A DNA stretch of 64,000 nucleotides. Origin: Hyphomonas sp. Its GTDB lineage: Bacteria > Pseudomonadota > Alphaproteobacteria > Caulobacterales > Hyphomonadaceae. Positions 1 through 7,785 of this stretch are shown here, piece by piece; within the stretch, counting starts at the first letter, position 1; the number at the start of each line of letters is the position of its first letter. Location of the stretch: contig NZ_PNMA01000009.1 in the NCBI RefSeq assembly GCF_013823385.1, positions 51,879 to 115,878 of the forward strand. Reading direction: 5' to 3'. The position numbers were made by a program, and so were the translations under genes. The notes under the pieces are model-generated. The model did not search any database. It saw only the letters and a program-made list of their open reading frames with translations, and was not told the origin of the DNA.

Positions 1-453
1 GATATGCTCCATGGCATTGATGCCATCGGAGCGGCGGATGGCGGATTTGGCGGCGACGGAGGCATTGCCTTCCAGCCGGGCCGAATAGCCGATGGCATAG
101 CCATCGGAGAGGTTGGGGCCGACATCGACCTCATCGGCGAATTGCTGGCTGCCATCGGCCTCGATGATGATGACATTCCCCGAAGCGCGGGCGCGCTCGG
201 TGGTGCGGTCATAGATCAGCCGGTCAGCGCGCAGGATGCGGCCCTGATAGAGGGCTTCGACATTGCCTTCGGCGATGATCGTGTTGTCGGCGGAGTTTTC
301 GTAGACCGTATCGGCCTCCAGAACCACGCGTTCGTCCGTGGTGGCTGCAGGCGTGCCGGTTTCAGGGCCACTCTGGGCATGGGCCGCGACGGGCAGGACC
401 GCCGAAAATCCGGCGAGCAGCGCATAGTGAGACCATTTCACCACAGATGGCAT
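1..453 (-). CDS. lptD: LPS-assembly protein LptD, N-terminal part (runs off window)
   Basis: The first 151 codons of LptD (OstA), the outer-membrane protein that inserts lipopolysaccharide into the outer leaflet; the gene continues beyond position 1. Residues 1-26 form a signal peptide (MPSVVKWSHYALLAGFSAVL then PVAAHA). It is followed by an OstA/LptA-like beta-jellyroll stretch with ADTVYENSADNTIIAEGNVE, RADRLIYDRTTERARASGNV and ADEVDVGPNLSDGYAIG, which is the usual start of the periplasmic domain. An in-frame GTG lies five codons upstream, but the ATG at 453 gives the better signal peptide. The beta-barrel that would settle the call lies outside the window; LptA itself is shorter but shares this fold. 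Confidence 0.8.
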   Translation of the reverse strand, partial: MPSVVKWSHYALLAGFSAVLPVAAHAQSGPETGTPAATTDERVVLEADTVYENSADNTIIAEGNVEALYQGRILRADRLIYDRTTERARASGNVIIIEADGSQQFADEVDVGPNLSDGYAIGYSARLEGNASVAAKSAIRRSDGINAMEHI

Positions 454-650
454 CCTGAACAACCCGTACACAACGCCCCACCCGGCATCCGGCGCCGCGT
501 TTTTCCCGAAAGGTGAGGCTTAGAGAGGAACCGCCGGGGCGTCCAGCCATCCAATTGCCGGTATATGCTTTCGGGCCATTACAGTGCTGTCAGGCCACAG
601 CCGAACCTTACCATTCCCTGACAATTCAAGGCGCGAGCAGGCACAGACAA

Positions 651-708
651 GGACAGGGCGCGGACATTTGCGGACAAATCCGGACATTTCCGGACAGGTT
701 TCAGACAG
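651..708 (-). repeat. 10-bp-phased TGTCC repeat, copy 1
   Basis: On the minus strand the pentamer TGTCC recurs five times. Its complement GGACA begins at 651, 662, 672, 682 and 692, so the spacing is 11, 10, 10 and 10 bp; a sixth, degenerate unit (TGTCT) overlaps the dprA stop codon. The array therefore starts at the very end of dprA and runs into the dprA-lptD spacer. Copies with the same core and phase lie at 39000-39060 and 60040-60098. Confidence 0.7.
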
Positions 709-1816
709 CCCGCGCCGCCAGGCCGCCGGGGAAGGTGATCGCCTCGCCGGCAAGTTCCAGCTCCATCAGGATGGCCCCGACACGGGCGGCGTGGATGCCC
801 GTGGCGCGGGCGATCTCGTCCAGCGGCATGGCATGGGGGCTGAGCGCTTCGCGGACGCGGGCGGTTTCAGACGGCGGGATGGGATCGCCGCCGCCATGGA
901 CCGGATCATACATTTCCGCCGGGGGCGCGGAGACCTGCAGCAGGGGCAGGCTGCTCAGCACTTCCAGCACATCGCCGGCATGGCGGACCAGGGCCGCGCC
1001 GTTGCGGATGAGGTTGTTGGTGCCTGCCGCGCGCGGATCGAGCGGGGAGCCGGGGACGGCCATCACCTCGCGGCCCTGTTCATTCGCGACACGGGCAGAG
1101 ATCAGCGAGCCGGAGCGCTCGGCCGCTTCTACCACCACGGTGCCGCGGGCAAGGCCGGTGATGATGCGGTTGCGGCGGGGGAAGTCCTGCGCCTTGGCGC
1201 GGTGGCCGAAGGGCATTTCGGAGAGGATGAGGCCCTGCTGGGCGATTTCGGCATAGAGCCGGTCATGCTGGGGCGGGTAGACGTGATCGATGCCGCCGCC
1301 GAGCACGGCGATGGTGCCGGTGGAGAGGCTGGCGGCGTGGGCCTCCCCGTCAATGCCGAGGGCGAGGCCGGAGACGATGGTGTAGCCGGCCTTCCCAAGG
1401 CCAGCGGCCATATCCCGCGCGATCTTGCGGCCGGCGGCAGACGCATTGCGCGCGCCGACGATGGCGCAGCTGGGCTGGGCAGCGAGGGCGGCATTGCCCA
1501 GCAGGGTGAGCGCCGGGGGCGGGGGATCAAGCGCGCGCAGGAGGGCGGGGAAGTCCGGCTCGCAGCTCGCCACGATGCGGGCGCCATATCGGGTGGCCGC
1601 GTCGATCTCGCGGGCGATACTGTCCGCAGACGGAATGGCGACGGATTTGCCGCGCAGGGCGCGGCTGGCGATTTCCGGCAGGGCGGTGAGCGCGCGCCCG
1701 GCATCGCCATAGCGGCCGATCAGCTGGGCGAAGGTGACCGGGCCGACGTTTTGTGTGCGCGCCAGGCGCAGCCAGTCAAGGCGTTCCCCATCGGTGAGGG
1801 GACGCGCCAGCGTCAT
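701..1816 (-). CDS. dprA: DNA-processing protein DprA
   Basis: DprA (Smf) binds incoming single-stranded DNA in the cytoplasm and loads RecA during natural transformation. The 371-residue protein has the family layout: a short N-terminal helical (SAM-like) region, a Rossmann-like DNA-binding core with CAIVGARNASAAG, IVSGLALGIDGEAHAASL and the conserved FPRRNRIITGLA segment, and a C-terminal winged-helix (DML1-like) domain from about residue 305 (SETARVREALSPHAMPLDEI). The ATG at 1816 overlaps the plsY stop by four bases, so the two genes are translationally coupled, as in many Alphaproteobacteria. Downstream on the same strand lies a TGTCC repeat and then lptD. Confidence 0.95.
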   Translation of the reverse strand: MTLARPLTDGERLDWLRLARTQNVGPVTFAQLIGRYGDAGRALTALPEIASRALRGKSVAIPSADSIAREIDAATRYGARIVASCEPDFPALLRALDPPPPALTLLGNAALAAQPSCAIVGARNASAAGRKIARDMAAGLGKAGYTIVSGLALGIDGEAHAASLSTGTIAVLGGGIDHVYPPQHDRLYAEIAQQGLILSEMPFGHRAKAQDFPRRNRIITGLARGTVVVEAAERSGSLISARVANEQGREVMAVPGSPLDPRAAGTNNLIRNGAALVRHAGDVLEVLSSLPLLQVSAPPAEMYDPVHGGGDPIPPSETARVREALSPHAMPLDEIARATGIHAARVGAILMELELAGEAITFPGGLAARAV

Positions 1817-2436
1817 TCTCCGGCGGCGTCTTTCTTCTTGGCGCCGAAGCGGGGCTCAGTGCCTGCAAGCAGGCGGCCGATATTGGCCCGGTGCGTCCAG
1901 AAGACGAGTACGGAGAGGGCGGCAAGGCCGCCGAGGATCACCGGGCTGCGCTCTCCCAGAAGATACGCTCCCGGAGGAACGGCGACGGCGGCGGTGAGCG
2001 CCGAAAGCGAGGAAATGCGCGTGAGGGCGAACATGCCGAGCCAGACCGGCGCGCCTACGACGAGGCCGTGCAGCGGCGTGATGAAGAGGAGCAGGCCGGC
2101 ATAGGTGGCCACGCCCTTGCCGCCCTTGAACTTTAGCCAGAGGGGATAGCAATGGCCGAGGAAGGCAGCGGCGCCCGCGACCATGCCCGCTTCGCGCCCC
2201 GCGATCAGCGTGAAGGCGAGGGCGACGAGGCCGGCCTTCAGGCTGTCGAGCAGGAGGGTGGCGAGGGCCAGATCCTTGCGGCCTGTGCGCAGGACGTTTG
2301 TGGCGCCGATGCTTTTCGAGCCGATCTCGCGGATGTCTCCGAGGCCGGCGGCCTTGACCAGGACGAGGCCAAACGGGATCGACCCGGCGAGATAGCCCGC
2401 CACCGCCGCGACTGCGTAAATTGCCCATTCCGGCAT
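1813..2436 (-). CDS. plsY: Glycerol-3-phosphate acyltransferase PlsY
   Basis: Integral inner-membrane acyltransferase that moves an acyl group from acyl-phosphate to glycerol-3-phosphate, the first step of phospholipid synthesis. Family motifs are all visible: GYLAGSIPFGLVLVKAAGLG at the N-terminus, IREIGSKSIGATNVLRTG, LGHCYPLWLKFKGGKGVATY, and several hydrophobic segments. The start at 2436 (MPEWAIYAVAAV) was chosen because the first membrane helix follows directly; an in-frame ATG at 2472 would add 12 residues without family support. The protein then has 207 residues, close to the usual 200. Its stop overlaps the dprA start by four bases. Confidence 0.95.
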   Translation of the reverse strand: MPEWAIYAVAAVAGYLAGSIPFGLVLVKAAGLGDIREIGSKSIGATNVLRTGRKDLALATLLLDSLKAGLVALAFTLIAGREAGMVAGAAAFLGHCYPLWLKFKGGKGVATYAGLLLFITPLHGLVVGAPVWLGMFALTRISSLSALTAAVAVPPGAYLLGERSPVILGGLAALSVLVFWTHRANIGRLLAGTEPRFGAKKKDAAGE

Positions 2437-2524
2437 GTGTGCTGGTTCCTCGCCCGACCCTGTTGAGGGCAAGGTTTAGGGGGGCGGGGGGGAAGGGGCA
2501 AGTGGGCAGGCGTTGTGGTCTGCT

Positions 2525-2660
2525 GAGAGCTGCCCCACCCCAACCCTCCCCACATCCGTGGGGAGGGGGCCTGTTGCTCTGTGGGGATAGGTAAGCTCTC
2601 CAACGGCACGACCTTACCCCCTCCCCATGACTATGGGGAGGGTTGGGGTGGGGGTCGGGG
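2525..2660. repeat. Paired palindromic intergenic repeat, copy A
   Basis: The spacer upstream of plsY holds two GC-rich hairpin units in opposite orientation. The first reads CCCCACCCCAACCCTCCCCA, a short loop and TGGGGAGGGGG followed by CCTGTTGCTCTG; the second reads CCCCCTCCCCATGACTATGG then GGAGGGTTGGGGTGGGGG. The segment between contains AAGCTCTCCAACGGCACGAC. Closely related copies occur at 3472-3645, 39135-39262 and 39772-39918, always between genes. The second arm could fold as a terminator-like structure for vapC. Confidence 0.75.
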
Positions 2661-2671
2661 ATTGGGAAAGC

Positions 2672-3070
2672 CTACTTCAACAGCCGCATCCCCGCTTCCT
2701 TTGCGGCGTTGCGGTCGAAGGTGACGGTTTCGCTTGCGCCGGCGAGGCTGGCGGTTTCGGTGATGAGGGCGTCGGCGAAGTCGGCCGAGGAAGACGCCAT
2801 GTAGACGCCGAGCGCCCGGTAGGCGGCTTCGGCGTTCTCGACGATGAGTTCAGACGAGCGGAGCAGGCCTTCGAGGACGCGGGCAATGTCTCCGCGCGGG
2901 GCCTTGTAGGCACGGGCGAGCACCCAGCTGATTTCGGCCAGGACGACGGCGCTGATGAAGCCGGGGCGGTCTTTCGTCAGGCGCGAGATGAAACGTGTGG
3001 CGGCGGCAGACTGGGCGGCATCATCCTGCACGAGGAAGCGGATGACGATATTGGTGTCGAGGCCGGTCAT
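2672..3070 (-). CDS. PIN-domain ribonuclease toxin (VapC family)
   Basis: A 132-residue PIN-domain protein, the usual size of a VapC toxin, which cleaves structured RNA (often tRNA) using a cluster of acidic residues and Mg2+. Visible acidic positions are D5 in GLDTNIVIRF, E46 in VLAEISWVLARAY, D97 and D100 in SSADFADALI, and D119 in VTFDRNAA. The ATG at 3070 was chosen because DTNIV follows directly; the open frame extends upstream without PIN similarity and across the antitoxin gene. It lies 7 bases after the AbrB-type antitoxin stop. A toxic role is inferred from family and context. Confidence 0.88.
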   Translation of the reverse strand: MTGLDTNIVIRFLVQDDAAQSAAATRFISRLTKDRPGFISAVVLAEISWVLARAYKAPRGDIARVLEGLLRSSELIVENAEAAYRALGVYMASSSADFADALITETASLAGASETVTFDRNAAKEAGMRLLK

Positions 3071-3077
3071 GGACCGG

Positions 3078-3317
3078 TCATCCGCCTTTGGCGCCGCCCG
3101 CGATGGCGGCGTCCATGTCTTCCAGGGAAACAGGCTTCTTCGGTTTCGGGATGATGCCCTTGAGGCGTTTGACCGGCTGGGTGGCAGGCAGGACGGCGAA
3201 ATTTCCATCGGCCATGCGCACGAAATCCACCCGGTCTCCTGGCCCAATGCCAAGGGCCTCGCGCACGGCCTTGGGCACGGTGATCTGGCCTTTGGAGGTG
3301 ATCGTGGCGGTGGACAT
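3078..3317 (-). CDS. AbrB/MazE-type antitoxin
   Basis: A 79-residue swapped-hairpin AbrB DNA-binding protein (MSTATITSKGQITVPKAVRE followed by ALGIGPGDRVDF), the standard antitoxin N-terminus. Its C-terminal tail (VKRLKGIIPKPKKPVSLEDM) is the kind of flexible segment that wraps a PIN toxin. Antitoxin and toxin form a bicistron read on the minus strand. Such antitoxins usually repress their own promoter, which would lie in the short space upstream of 3317. Confidence 0.88.
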   Translation of the reverse strand: MSTATITSKGQITVPKAVREALGIGPGDRVDFVRMADGNFAVLPATQPVKRLKGIIPKPKKPVSLEDMDAAIAGGAKGG

Positions 3318-3404
3318 GGGCTTGCCTTAAGTCTGGTAAGGAGAAAAGTAAGGCGTAGGGAAAGCCAAGTCAAGGAAAGCGGCTGTCCAGCTTGCGCCCC
3401 TTAG

Positions 3405-3461
3405 CCTCCCCTCCGCAGCGGGGGAGGTGGATCGCGCTGCAGGCGCGAGACCGAGGGGGCG
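3405..3461. repeat. Short intergenic palindrome, second repeat family
   Basis: CCTCCCCTCCGCAGCGGGGG AGG followed by a GTGGATCGCGCTGCAGGCGC-type tail and GAGGGGGCG. The same design (CCTCCCCTGCGAAGCGGGGG AGG then GTGGACGCGAAGCGGACGG and AGGGGGG) occurs at 39691-39746, where it runs into a coding frame. It differs from the larger paired repeats in its GCAGC/GAAGC loop. Confidence 0.6.
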
Positions 3462-3471
3462 ATTGATTGTG

Positions 3472-3645
3472 GAGAGCTGCCCCACCCCGTCATTCGGGCA
3501 ATCGCAGTGCGATTGCTGATCCTCATGACCCCCATAGTCATGGGGAGGGGGCCTGTTGCTCTGTCGGGAGATAGGGAAGCTCTCCAACCGCACGACCTGA
3601 CCCCCTCCCCATGACGATGGGGAGGGTGGGGGTCGGGGGTGGGGG
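3472..3645. repeat. Paired palindromic intergenic repeat, copy B
   Basis: Second copy of the paired unit: CCCCACCCCGTCATTCGGGC, an inserted short palindrome (CAATCGCAGTGCGATTG), CCCCCATAGTCATGGGGAGG GGGCCTGTTGCTCTG, the link AAGCTCTCCAACCGCACGAC, then the inverted arm CCCCCTCCCCATGACGATGG GGAGGGTGGGGG. With the 3405-3461 element it fills most of the spacer 3318-3647, in which I see no gene. Confidence 0.75.
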
Positions 3646-3647
3646 CG

Positions 3648-4247
3648 TTAGCTGGCCGCGCCGATTTCTTTGATCAGGGCGCTGACATCGCCGCCATTCT
3701 TGTCCAGCATGGCCTGGAACTGGGCGCGTTGTTCGATGGCGAACCAGAGGCCCATGGCTTCGATGTCGGTGACTTTCCAGCCATTGTTCTCATTGACGCG
3801 CCAGCTGACCATATGTTCCTTGTTGTCGACGCCGCTGACTTTGGTGGTGACGATGGCGTCGCCCGGCTTGCGCTCGACGGTGCGCAGGATTTCCACTTCG
3901 GCTTCGGAGAAATCGGCCAGGTGTTCGCGCAGCTGGACGCGGGCGAAGCTGTGGAAGGCTTTCATGAAGTCTGCCTGCGTGGCTTCGTCCATGCCGCGCC
4001 AGTGGCGGCCCATGGTGAACTGGGCAACGCGTTCCACATCGATCACTTTTAGAATTTCATCCGCCTCCTGATCGGAAATATGCGCGTCCTGCAGCGCCGC
4101 GAGGGTGCGGTCGACAGCGGTTTCAACGACGGCTTCGGGGGTCGCGCCTGTCGCGGCTGCAGGCTGGGCGAGGAAAGCGAAGGAGAGCGCAAGGCCGGTG
4201 AGGGCGTGGCGCGTCTTGAGGGCTGGGAGGGACTTCAGGACTGGCAT
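3648..4247 (-). CDS. MlaC/HpnM-like phospholipid-binding periplasmic protein
   Basis: Secreted protein of 199 residues with signal peptide (GLALSFAFLAQPAAATGATP) and the MlaC/Ttg2D fold: a helical N-terminal part (VDRTLAALQDAHISDQEADE), RVAQFTMGRHWRGMDEATQA, FSEAEVEILRTVERKPGDAI and VSWRVNENNGWKVTDIEAMG. MlaC shuttles phospholipids between outer and inner membranes; HpnM paralogues belong to hopanoid clusters. The ATG at 4247 is preceded at six bases by GGAG and is preferred to the ATG at 4259. No other mla or hpn gene is nearby, so the exact subfamily cannot be fixed here. Confidence 0.8.
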   Translation of the reverse strand: MPVLKSLPALKTRHALTGLALSFAFLAQPAAATGATPEAVVETAVDRTLAALQDAHISDQEADEILKVIDVERVAQFTMGRHWRGMDEATQADFMKAFHSFARVQLREHLADFSEAEVEILRTVERKPGDAIVTTKVSGVDNKEHMVSWRVNENNGWKVTDIEAMGLWFAIEQRAQFQAMLDKNGGDVSALIKEIGAAS

Positions 4248-4363
4248 GTTCGGCTCCATCGGGTCTGTGTCGTATCCGGAAGGAATTCGACTTCGCTGAT
4301 GAACGCCTCGCCGGGTCTATCGGTTCCCGGCGGCACTGAGGGTGGGATCAGGGGGTGTGGCTT

Positions 4364-5206
4364 TCAGGCATCAATGCAGACCTGCTTCTGGTCGCCAAGG
4401 CCTTGTATTCCAAGGGTAACCACGTCGCCGGCGCGCAGATAGCGGGGCGGGGTGCGCGAGAGGCCGACGCCGGGGGGCGTGCCGGTGGAGATCACGTCGC
4501 CGGGCTGGAGGCTCATGAATTGGGAGAGGTAGCTGACGATGTGGGCGACGCCGAAAATCATCGTCGAGGTGGAGCCGCGCTGCATCGCTTCCCCGTTCAC
4601 GTCGAGCCACAGGGAGAGGGCGTGGGGATCGGGCACTTCATCCCGCGTGACGAGCCAGGGGCCGATGGGGCCGAACGTGTCAGCGCTCTTGCCCTTTACC
4701 CATTGGCCGGTGCCTTCCAGCTGAAACGCACGCTCGGAGACATCATGGATGACGCAATAGCCCGCGACATGATCCAGGGCATCTTCCCGGCTGACATATT
4801 TCGTCTGTTTACCGATGACGATGCCGAGTTCGACTTCCCAGTCTGTCTTTTCCGAGCGGCGGGGAATTTCCAGATGGTCGTTCGGGCCGCAGATGGCGCT
4901 GGTGGCCTTGAAGAAGACGACGGGCTCTGCCGGGACGGCGGCGCCGGTTTCGGCGGCGTGATCGGCATAGTTCAGCCCTATACAGATGAATTTGCCGACG
5001 CCCGCGACGCAGGGGCCGATGCGGCTGGCGGGCGGGAGAATGGGGAGGGCGGTGAGGTCCTCCTTGCGCAGCTGGTCCAGCACGGCATCGGCGAGGGCGG
5101 GGCCGTCCCAGTCATCCACCAGGGCGGAGACATCGCGGTAGTTTCCGCTGGGATCGAGGAGGGCCGGCTTTTCGCGCCCAGCAGGGCCGATTCTCAGGAG
5201 TTTCAT
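4364..5206 (-). CDS. Diketo-deoxyfuconate hydrolase (FAH family)
   Basis: A 280-residue fumarylacetoacetate-hydrolase-fold enzyme, last gene of the L-fucose operon. The Mg-binding and catalytic region is seen in KFICIGLNYADHAAETGAAV, EPVVFFKATSAICGPNDHLE, WEVELGIVIGK (two metal-binding acids), DVSERAFQ, KGKSADTFGPIGPWLVT and GDVISTGTPPGVG. In the Xanthomonas-type pathway the homologue cleaves L-2,4-diketo-3-deoxyfuconate to pyruvate and L-lactate. Ureidoglycolate lyase is a common database name for this family, but the neighbours favour fucose. It starts 11 bases after the SDR gene. Confidence 0.85.
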   Translation of the reverse strand: MKLLRIGPAGREKPALLDPSGNYRDVSALVDDWDGPALADAVLDQLRKEDLTALPILPPASRIGPCVAGVGKFICIGLNYADHAAETGAAVPAEPVVFFKATSAICGPNDHLEIPRRSEKTDWEVELGIVIGKQTKYVSREDALDHVAGYCVIHDVSERAFQLEGTGQWVKGKSADTFGPIGPWLVTRDEVPDPHALSLWLDVNGEAMQRGSTSTMIFGVAHIVSYLSQFMSLQPGDVISTGTPPGVGLSRTPPRYLRAGDVVTLGIQGLGDQKQVCIDA

Positions 5207-5217
5207 CTCATCGGTTC

Positions 5218-5952
5218 CTAATTGGTCCAGCCACCATCCACGACATGGATGGCGCCGGTGGTGAAGGAGGCCTCATCCGAGGCGAGATAGACGGCCAGAT
5301 GGGCGATTTCTTCGGCTGTGCCGAGGCGGCCCATGGGCTGGCGGGCGATGAACATCTGGCGGGCTGTGTCATAATCCCCCTGCGCCGACATGCGGCCCTG
5401 CAGGGAGGGCGTATCGACCGTGCCCGGACAGATGGCGTTGCAGCGGATGTTGCGGCCGGCATAGTCTGCGGCGATGGCCTTGGTGAGGCCGATGACGCCG
5501 GCCTTGGTGGCGCCATAGGCGAAGCGGTTTGGCGCGCCGGTGACGCTGGAGGCGACAGAACTCATGTTCAGGATGACGCCGCGGCCATGGGCCAGCATGT
5601 TCGGCAGGGCGGCGCGGCAGGTTTCGTACATCGAGGTGAGGTTGATCAGCAGCGAGCGGTCCCAGTCTGCGCGGCCGCATTGCTCAATCGTGCCGTGATG
5701 GACCCAACCAGCGACGTTGAAGAGGATGTCCAGATCGCCATGGGCCGCAAGGAGGCGGGCGATGGCGGCGGGGTCTGTCACGTCCAGCACCTGCGTTTCA
5801 ATGTTCGCGGCGTTGAGCGCCGAGAGGGCGTCTGCGTTGATGTCGGTGGCGATGACATGGGCGCCTTCGCGGGCGAACGCCTCGGCCGAGGCGCGGCCGA
5901 TCCCGGCGCCTGCAGCGGTAATCAGTGCTTTCTTGCCTGTCAGACGGCCCAT
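5218..5952 (-). CDS. 2-keto-3-deoxy-L-fuconate dehydrogenase (SDR family)
   Basis: Short-chain dehydrogenase of 244 residues. Visible are the NAD-binding TAAGAGIGRASAEAFA (residues 12-27), the acidic D37 that favours NAD over NADP, FNVAGW, and the catalytic S132, Y146 and K150 (YGATKAG). The C-terminal VVDGGWTN is typical. In the oxidative L-fucose pathway this enzyme oxidises 2-keto-3-deoxy-L-fuconate to the 2,4-diketo acid used by the next gene. The ATG at 5952 is preferred because the Rossmann motif follows at the right distance; it lies one base after the lactonase stop. The substrate is inferred from context. Confidence 0.88.
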   Translation of the reverse strand: MGRLTGKKALITAAGAGIGRASAEAFAREGAHVIATDINADALSALNAANIETQVLDVTDPAAIARLLAAHGDLDILFNVAGWVHHGTIEQCGRADWDRSLLINLTSMYETCRAALPNMLAHGRGVILNMSSVASSVTGAPNRFAYGATKAGVIGLTKAIAADYAGRNIRCNAICPGTVDTPSLQGRMSAQGDYDTARQMFIARQPMGRLGTAEEIAHLAVYLASDEASFTTGAIHVVDGGWTN

Positions 5953-5953
5953 G

Positions 5954-6793
5954 TCATGCTCCTGATCGGTTGAGATAGATGCGCCGGGCATTGCCTGCCC
6001 AGACGGCATCCTGATGCTCCGGGAAGAAACGATTTATCAGCCGCGCGCTCTGGGCGGCCCAGCCGGCATAGTCTCCGGCCAGATTGAGCACCGGCCAGTC
6101 GCTGCCCCACATCACGCGGGACGGCCCGAAACAGTCGCGGATATGGGCGGCCACCTCACCGAGGGCGTCGTCGCTGGTGCGGGGCCCGGCTTCGGTGAGC
6201 AGGCCGGAGAGTTTGCAGGCGGCGTTGGGGCGCCGGGCGAGGGCGGCAAGGTCTGTGCGCCAGGTGGCGAGATTGCCGCTGGCGATCTGGGGTTTGCCGC
6301 CATGGTTGAGGACGATCTGCAGGGCGGGGTGGCGATCGGCCAGCCGGGTCATGAAGGGGATGAGATCGGCGCGGGCATGGCCGTCGAAGACGAGGCCGTG
6401 CGCGGCCATCGCTTCCAGCAGGGGCGAGAAGGCGGGGCGGAGAATCCATTCCGGGTCCGGAAGGTCGGCGATCATGGGGCGCAGGCCGAGCATTCGGCGG
6501 TCAGCTGCGCGGCGGGCGATTTCGGCGGCGGCATCAGCTGCCTCGAAATCCACCCAGCCGACGACGCCGGCAACCCTCGCGTCGGCTTCGGCGAGGGAGA
6601 GGAGGTAGTTCGTTTCGGCGGCGGTGGCGGCGGCCTGGACGAGGATGGTGCGCGAGATGCCGGCCGCGCGAGCGGCGGGCCAGGCGTCGTCGATCTCAAA
6701 GTCACGATAGATCGCGCCGAGGTCTGGCGTCATCCAGTCATAATCGCCGCGCGCGAGGCGCCAGACATGCATATGGGTGTCGATCTTTTCCAT
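5954..6793 (-). CDS. L-fuconolactonase (amidohydrolase family 2)
   Basis: Metal-dependent hydrolase of 279 residues (COG3618 type) that opens L-fucono-lactone to L-fuconate. The N-terminal MEKIDTHMHVWRLARGDYDW carries the HxH metal ligands. Further motifs are ILVQAAATAAETNYLL, GVVGWVDFEA, LVFDGHARADLIPF, IVLNHGGKPQIASG, ACKLSGLLTEAG and RVMWGSDWPV with the last metal-binding aspartate. Its start shares one base with the aldo-keto reductase stop (TGATG), so translation is coupled. A general lactonase role is secure; fucose specificity is inferred from the operon. Confidence 0.88.
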   Translation of the reverse strand: MEKIDTHMHVWRLARGDYDWMTPDLGAIYRDFEIDDAWPAARAAGISRTILVQAAATAAETNYLLSLAEADARVAGVVGWVDFEAADAAAEIARRAADRRMLGLRPMIADLPDPEWILRPAFSPLLEAMAAHGLVFDGHARADLIPFMTRLADRHPALQIVLNHGGKPQIASGNLATWRTDLAALARRPNAACKLSGLLTEAGPRTSDDALGEVAAHIRDCFGPSRVMWGSDWPVLNLAGDYAGWAAQSARLINRFFPEHQDAVWAGNARRIYLNRSGA

Positions 6794-7785
6794 CAGGGCA
6801 CCGGCGCCTCGGCGGAAATGAGGCCCTTGTCTTTCAGCGCGGTCCAGAGGGCAGGATCAATCGTCTCGCCGATCCAGCTGGCGATCTGGTTTACCTGCGC
6901 CGCTGATTGAGCGCCGGGGACAACGGAGATGACCGCCGGATGGGCCTTGCAGAAATGCAGCGCAGCGGCCGGAAGGGACGCGCCGAATGATCCGCATACG
7001 TCCCGAAGGGCGTTGGCGCGCTCGACCGCCCAGCCAGGCGCGGCGGCGTAGTTATAATGAAGCGCGTCCCCCGGCGCGGCGGCGAGGAGGCCGGAATTGA
7101 AGGCGCCGCCGATGATGACTTTAACGCCTGCGCGGTGGCATTCATCGAGGAAGCCGAGGGAGGCGGCATGTTCCAGCAGCGTGTAGCGGCCGGCGAGCAG
7201 CAGCAGGTCGAGATCGAAATGTTCCAGCACGTCCCGGCAGACATCGATTTCGTTGACGCCGAGGCCGATGGCGCGGGTGAGCCCTTCCCATTTCATGGCG
7301 GCCATTTCCGGCAGGGATTCTTCCAGGGCCTGCGCCAGGATTTGCGGATGGGCGGCGCCATGCGTCATCTCGCCAATATCATGCAGCAGCAGGACATCGA
7401 CCGACGGGACGCCGAGGCGGGCCTGGCTGCCCTCAAAGGCGGCTCGGATACCGTGGGCGGAATAATCGAAGACGGGGACGAACGGGGCCGGATCGGCAAA
7501 GCCATTGTCTGGAACAGGACGCCCGGCGGCCGGCTCCAGCCGGCGGCCAACCTTGGTGGAGAGGAAAGGCTGGGCGCCTTCGGCCCAGCGATGGGCGCCG
7601 ACGCGCTGCTCGCTGAGGCCGTGGCCATAGAAGGGGGCGGTGTCGATATAGGTGAGGCCCGCCGCCTGCGCTGCCGTCAGTGTATGACTGGCCTGCGCAT
7701 CAGAAACCGCCGTATACAGATTGCCGAGCCCCGCAGCGCCGAGGCCGAAATCCGGCAGGGAGAAGGGGGCGGGCGCGGCTCTCAT
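6793..7785 (-). CDS. Aldo-keto reductase, probable L-fucose dehydrogenase
   Basis: A 330-residue AKR barrel protein expected to oxidise L-fucose to the lactone with NAD(P)+. Evidence: FGLGAAGLGNLYTAVSD at the N-terminus, TYIDTAPFYGHGLSEQRVGA with catalytic Asp and Tyr, STKVGRRL with catalytic Lys, VDVLLLHDIGE with catalytic His, and IGLGVNEIDVC. This subgroup (COG0667, often annotated pyridoxal 4-dehydrogenase or D-threo-aldose dehydrogenase) includes the fucose dehydrogenase of the Xanthomonas pathway. The start overlaps the fuconate dehydratase stop by four bases. Confidence 0.85.
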   Translation of the reverse strand: MRAAPAPFSLPDFGLGAAGLGNLYTAVSDAQASHTLTAAQAAGLTYIDTAPFYGHGLSEQRVGAHRWAEGAQPFLSTKVGRRLEPAAGRPVPDNGFADPAPFVPVFDYSAHGIRAAFEGSQARLGVPSVDVLLLHDIGEMTHGAAHPQILAQALEESLPEMAAMKWEGLTRAIGLGVNEIDVCRDVLEHFDLDLLLLAGRYTLLEHAASLGFLDECHRAGVKVIIGGAFNSGLLAAAPGDALHYNYAAAPGWAVERANALRDVCGSFGASLPAAALHFCKAHPAVISVVPGAQSAAQVNQIASWIGETIDPALWTALKDKGLISAEAPVP

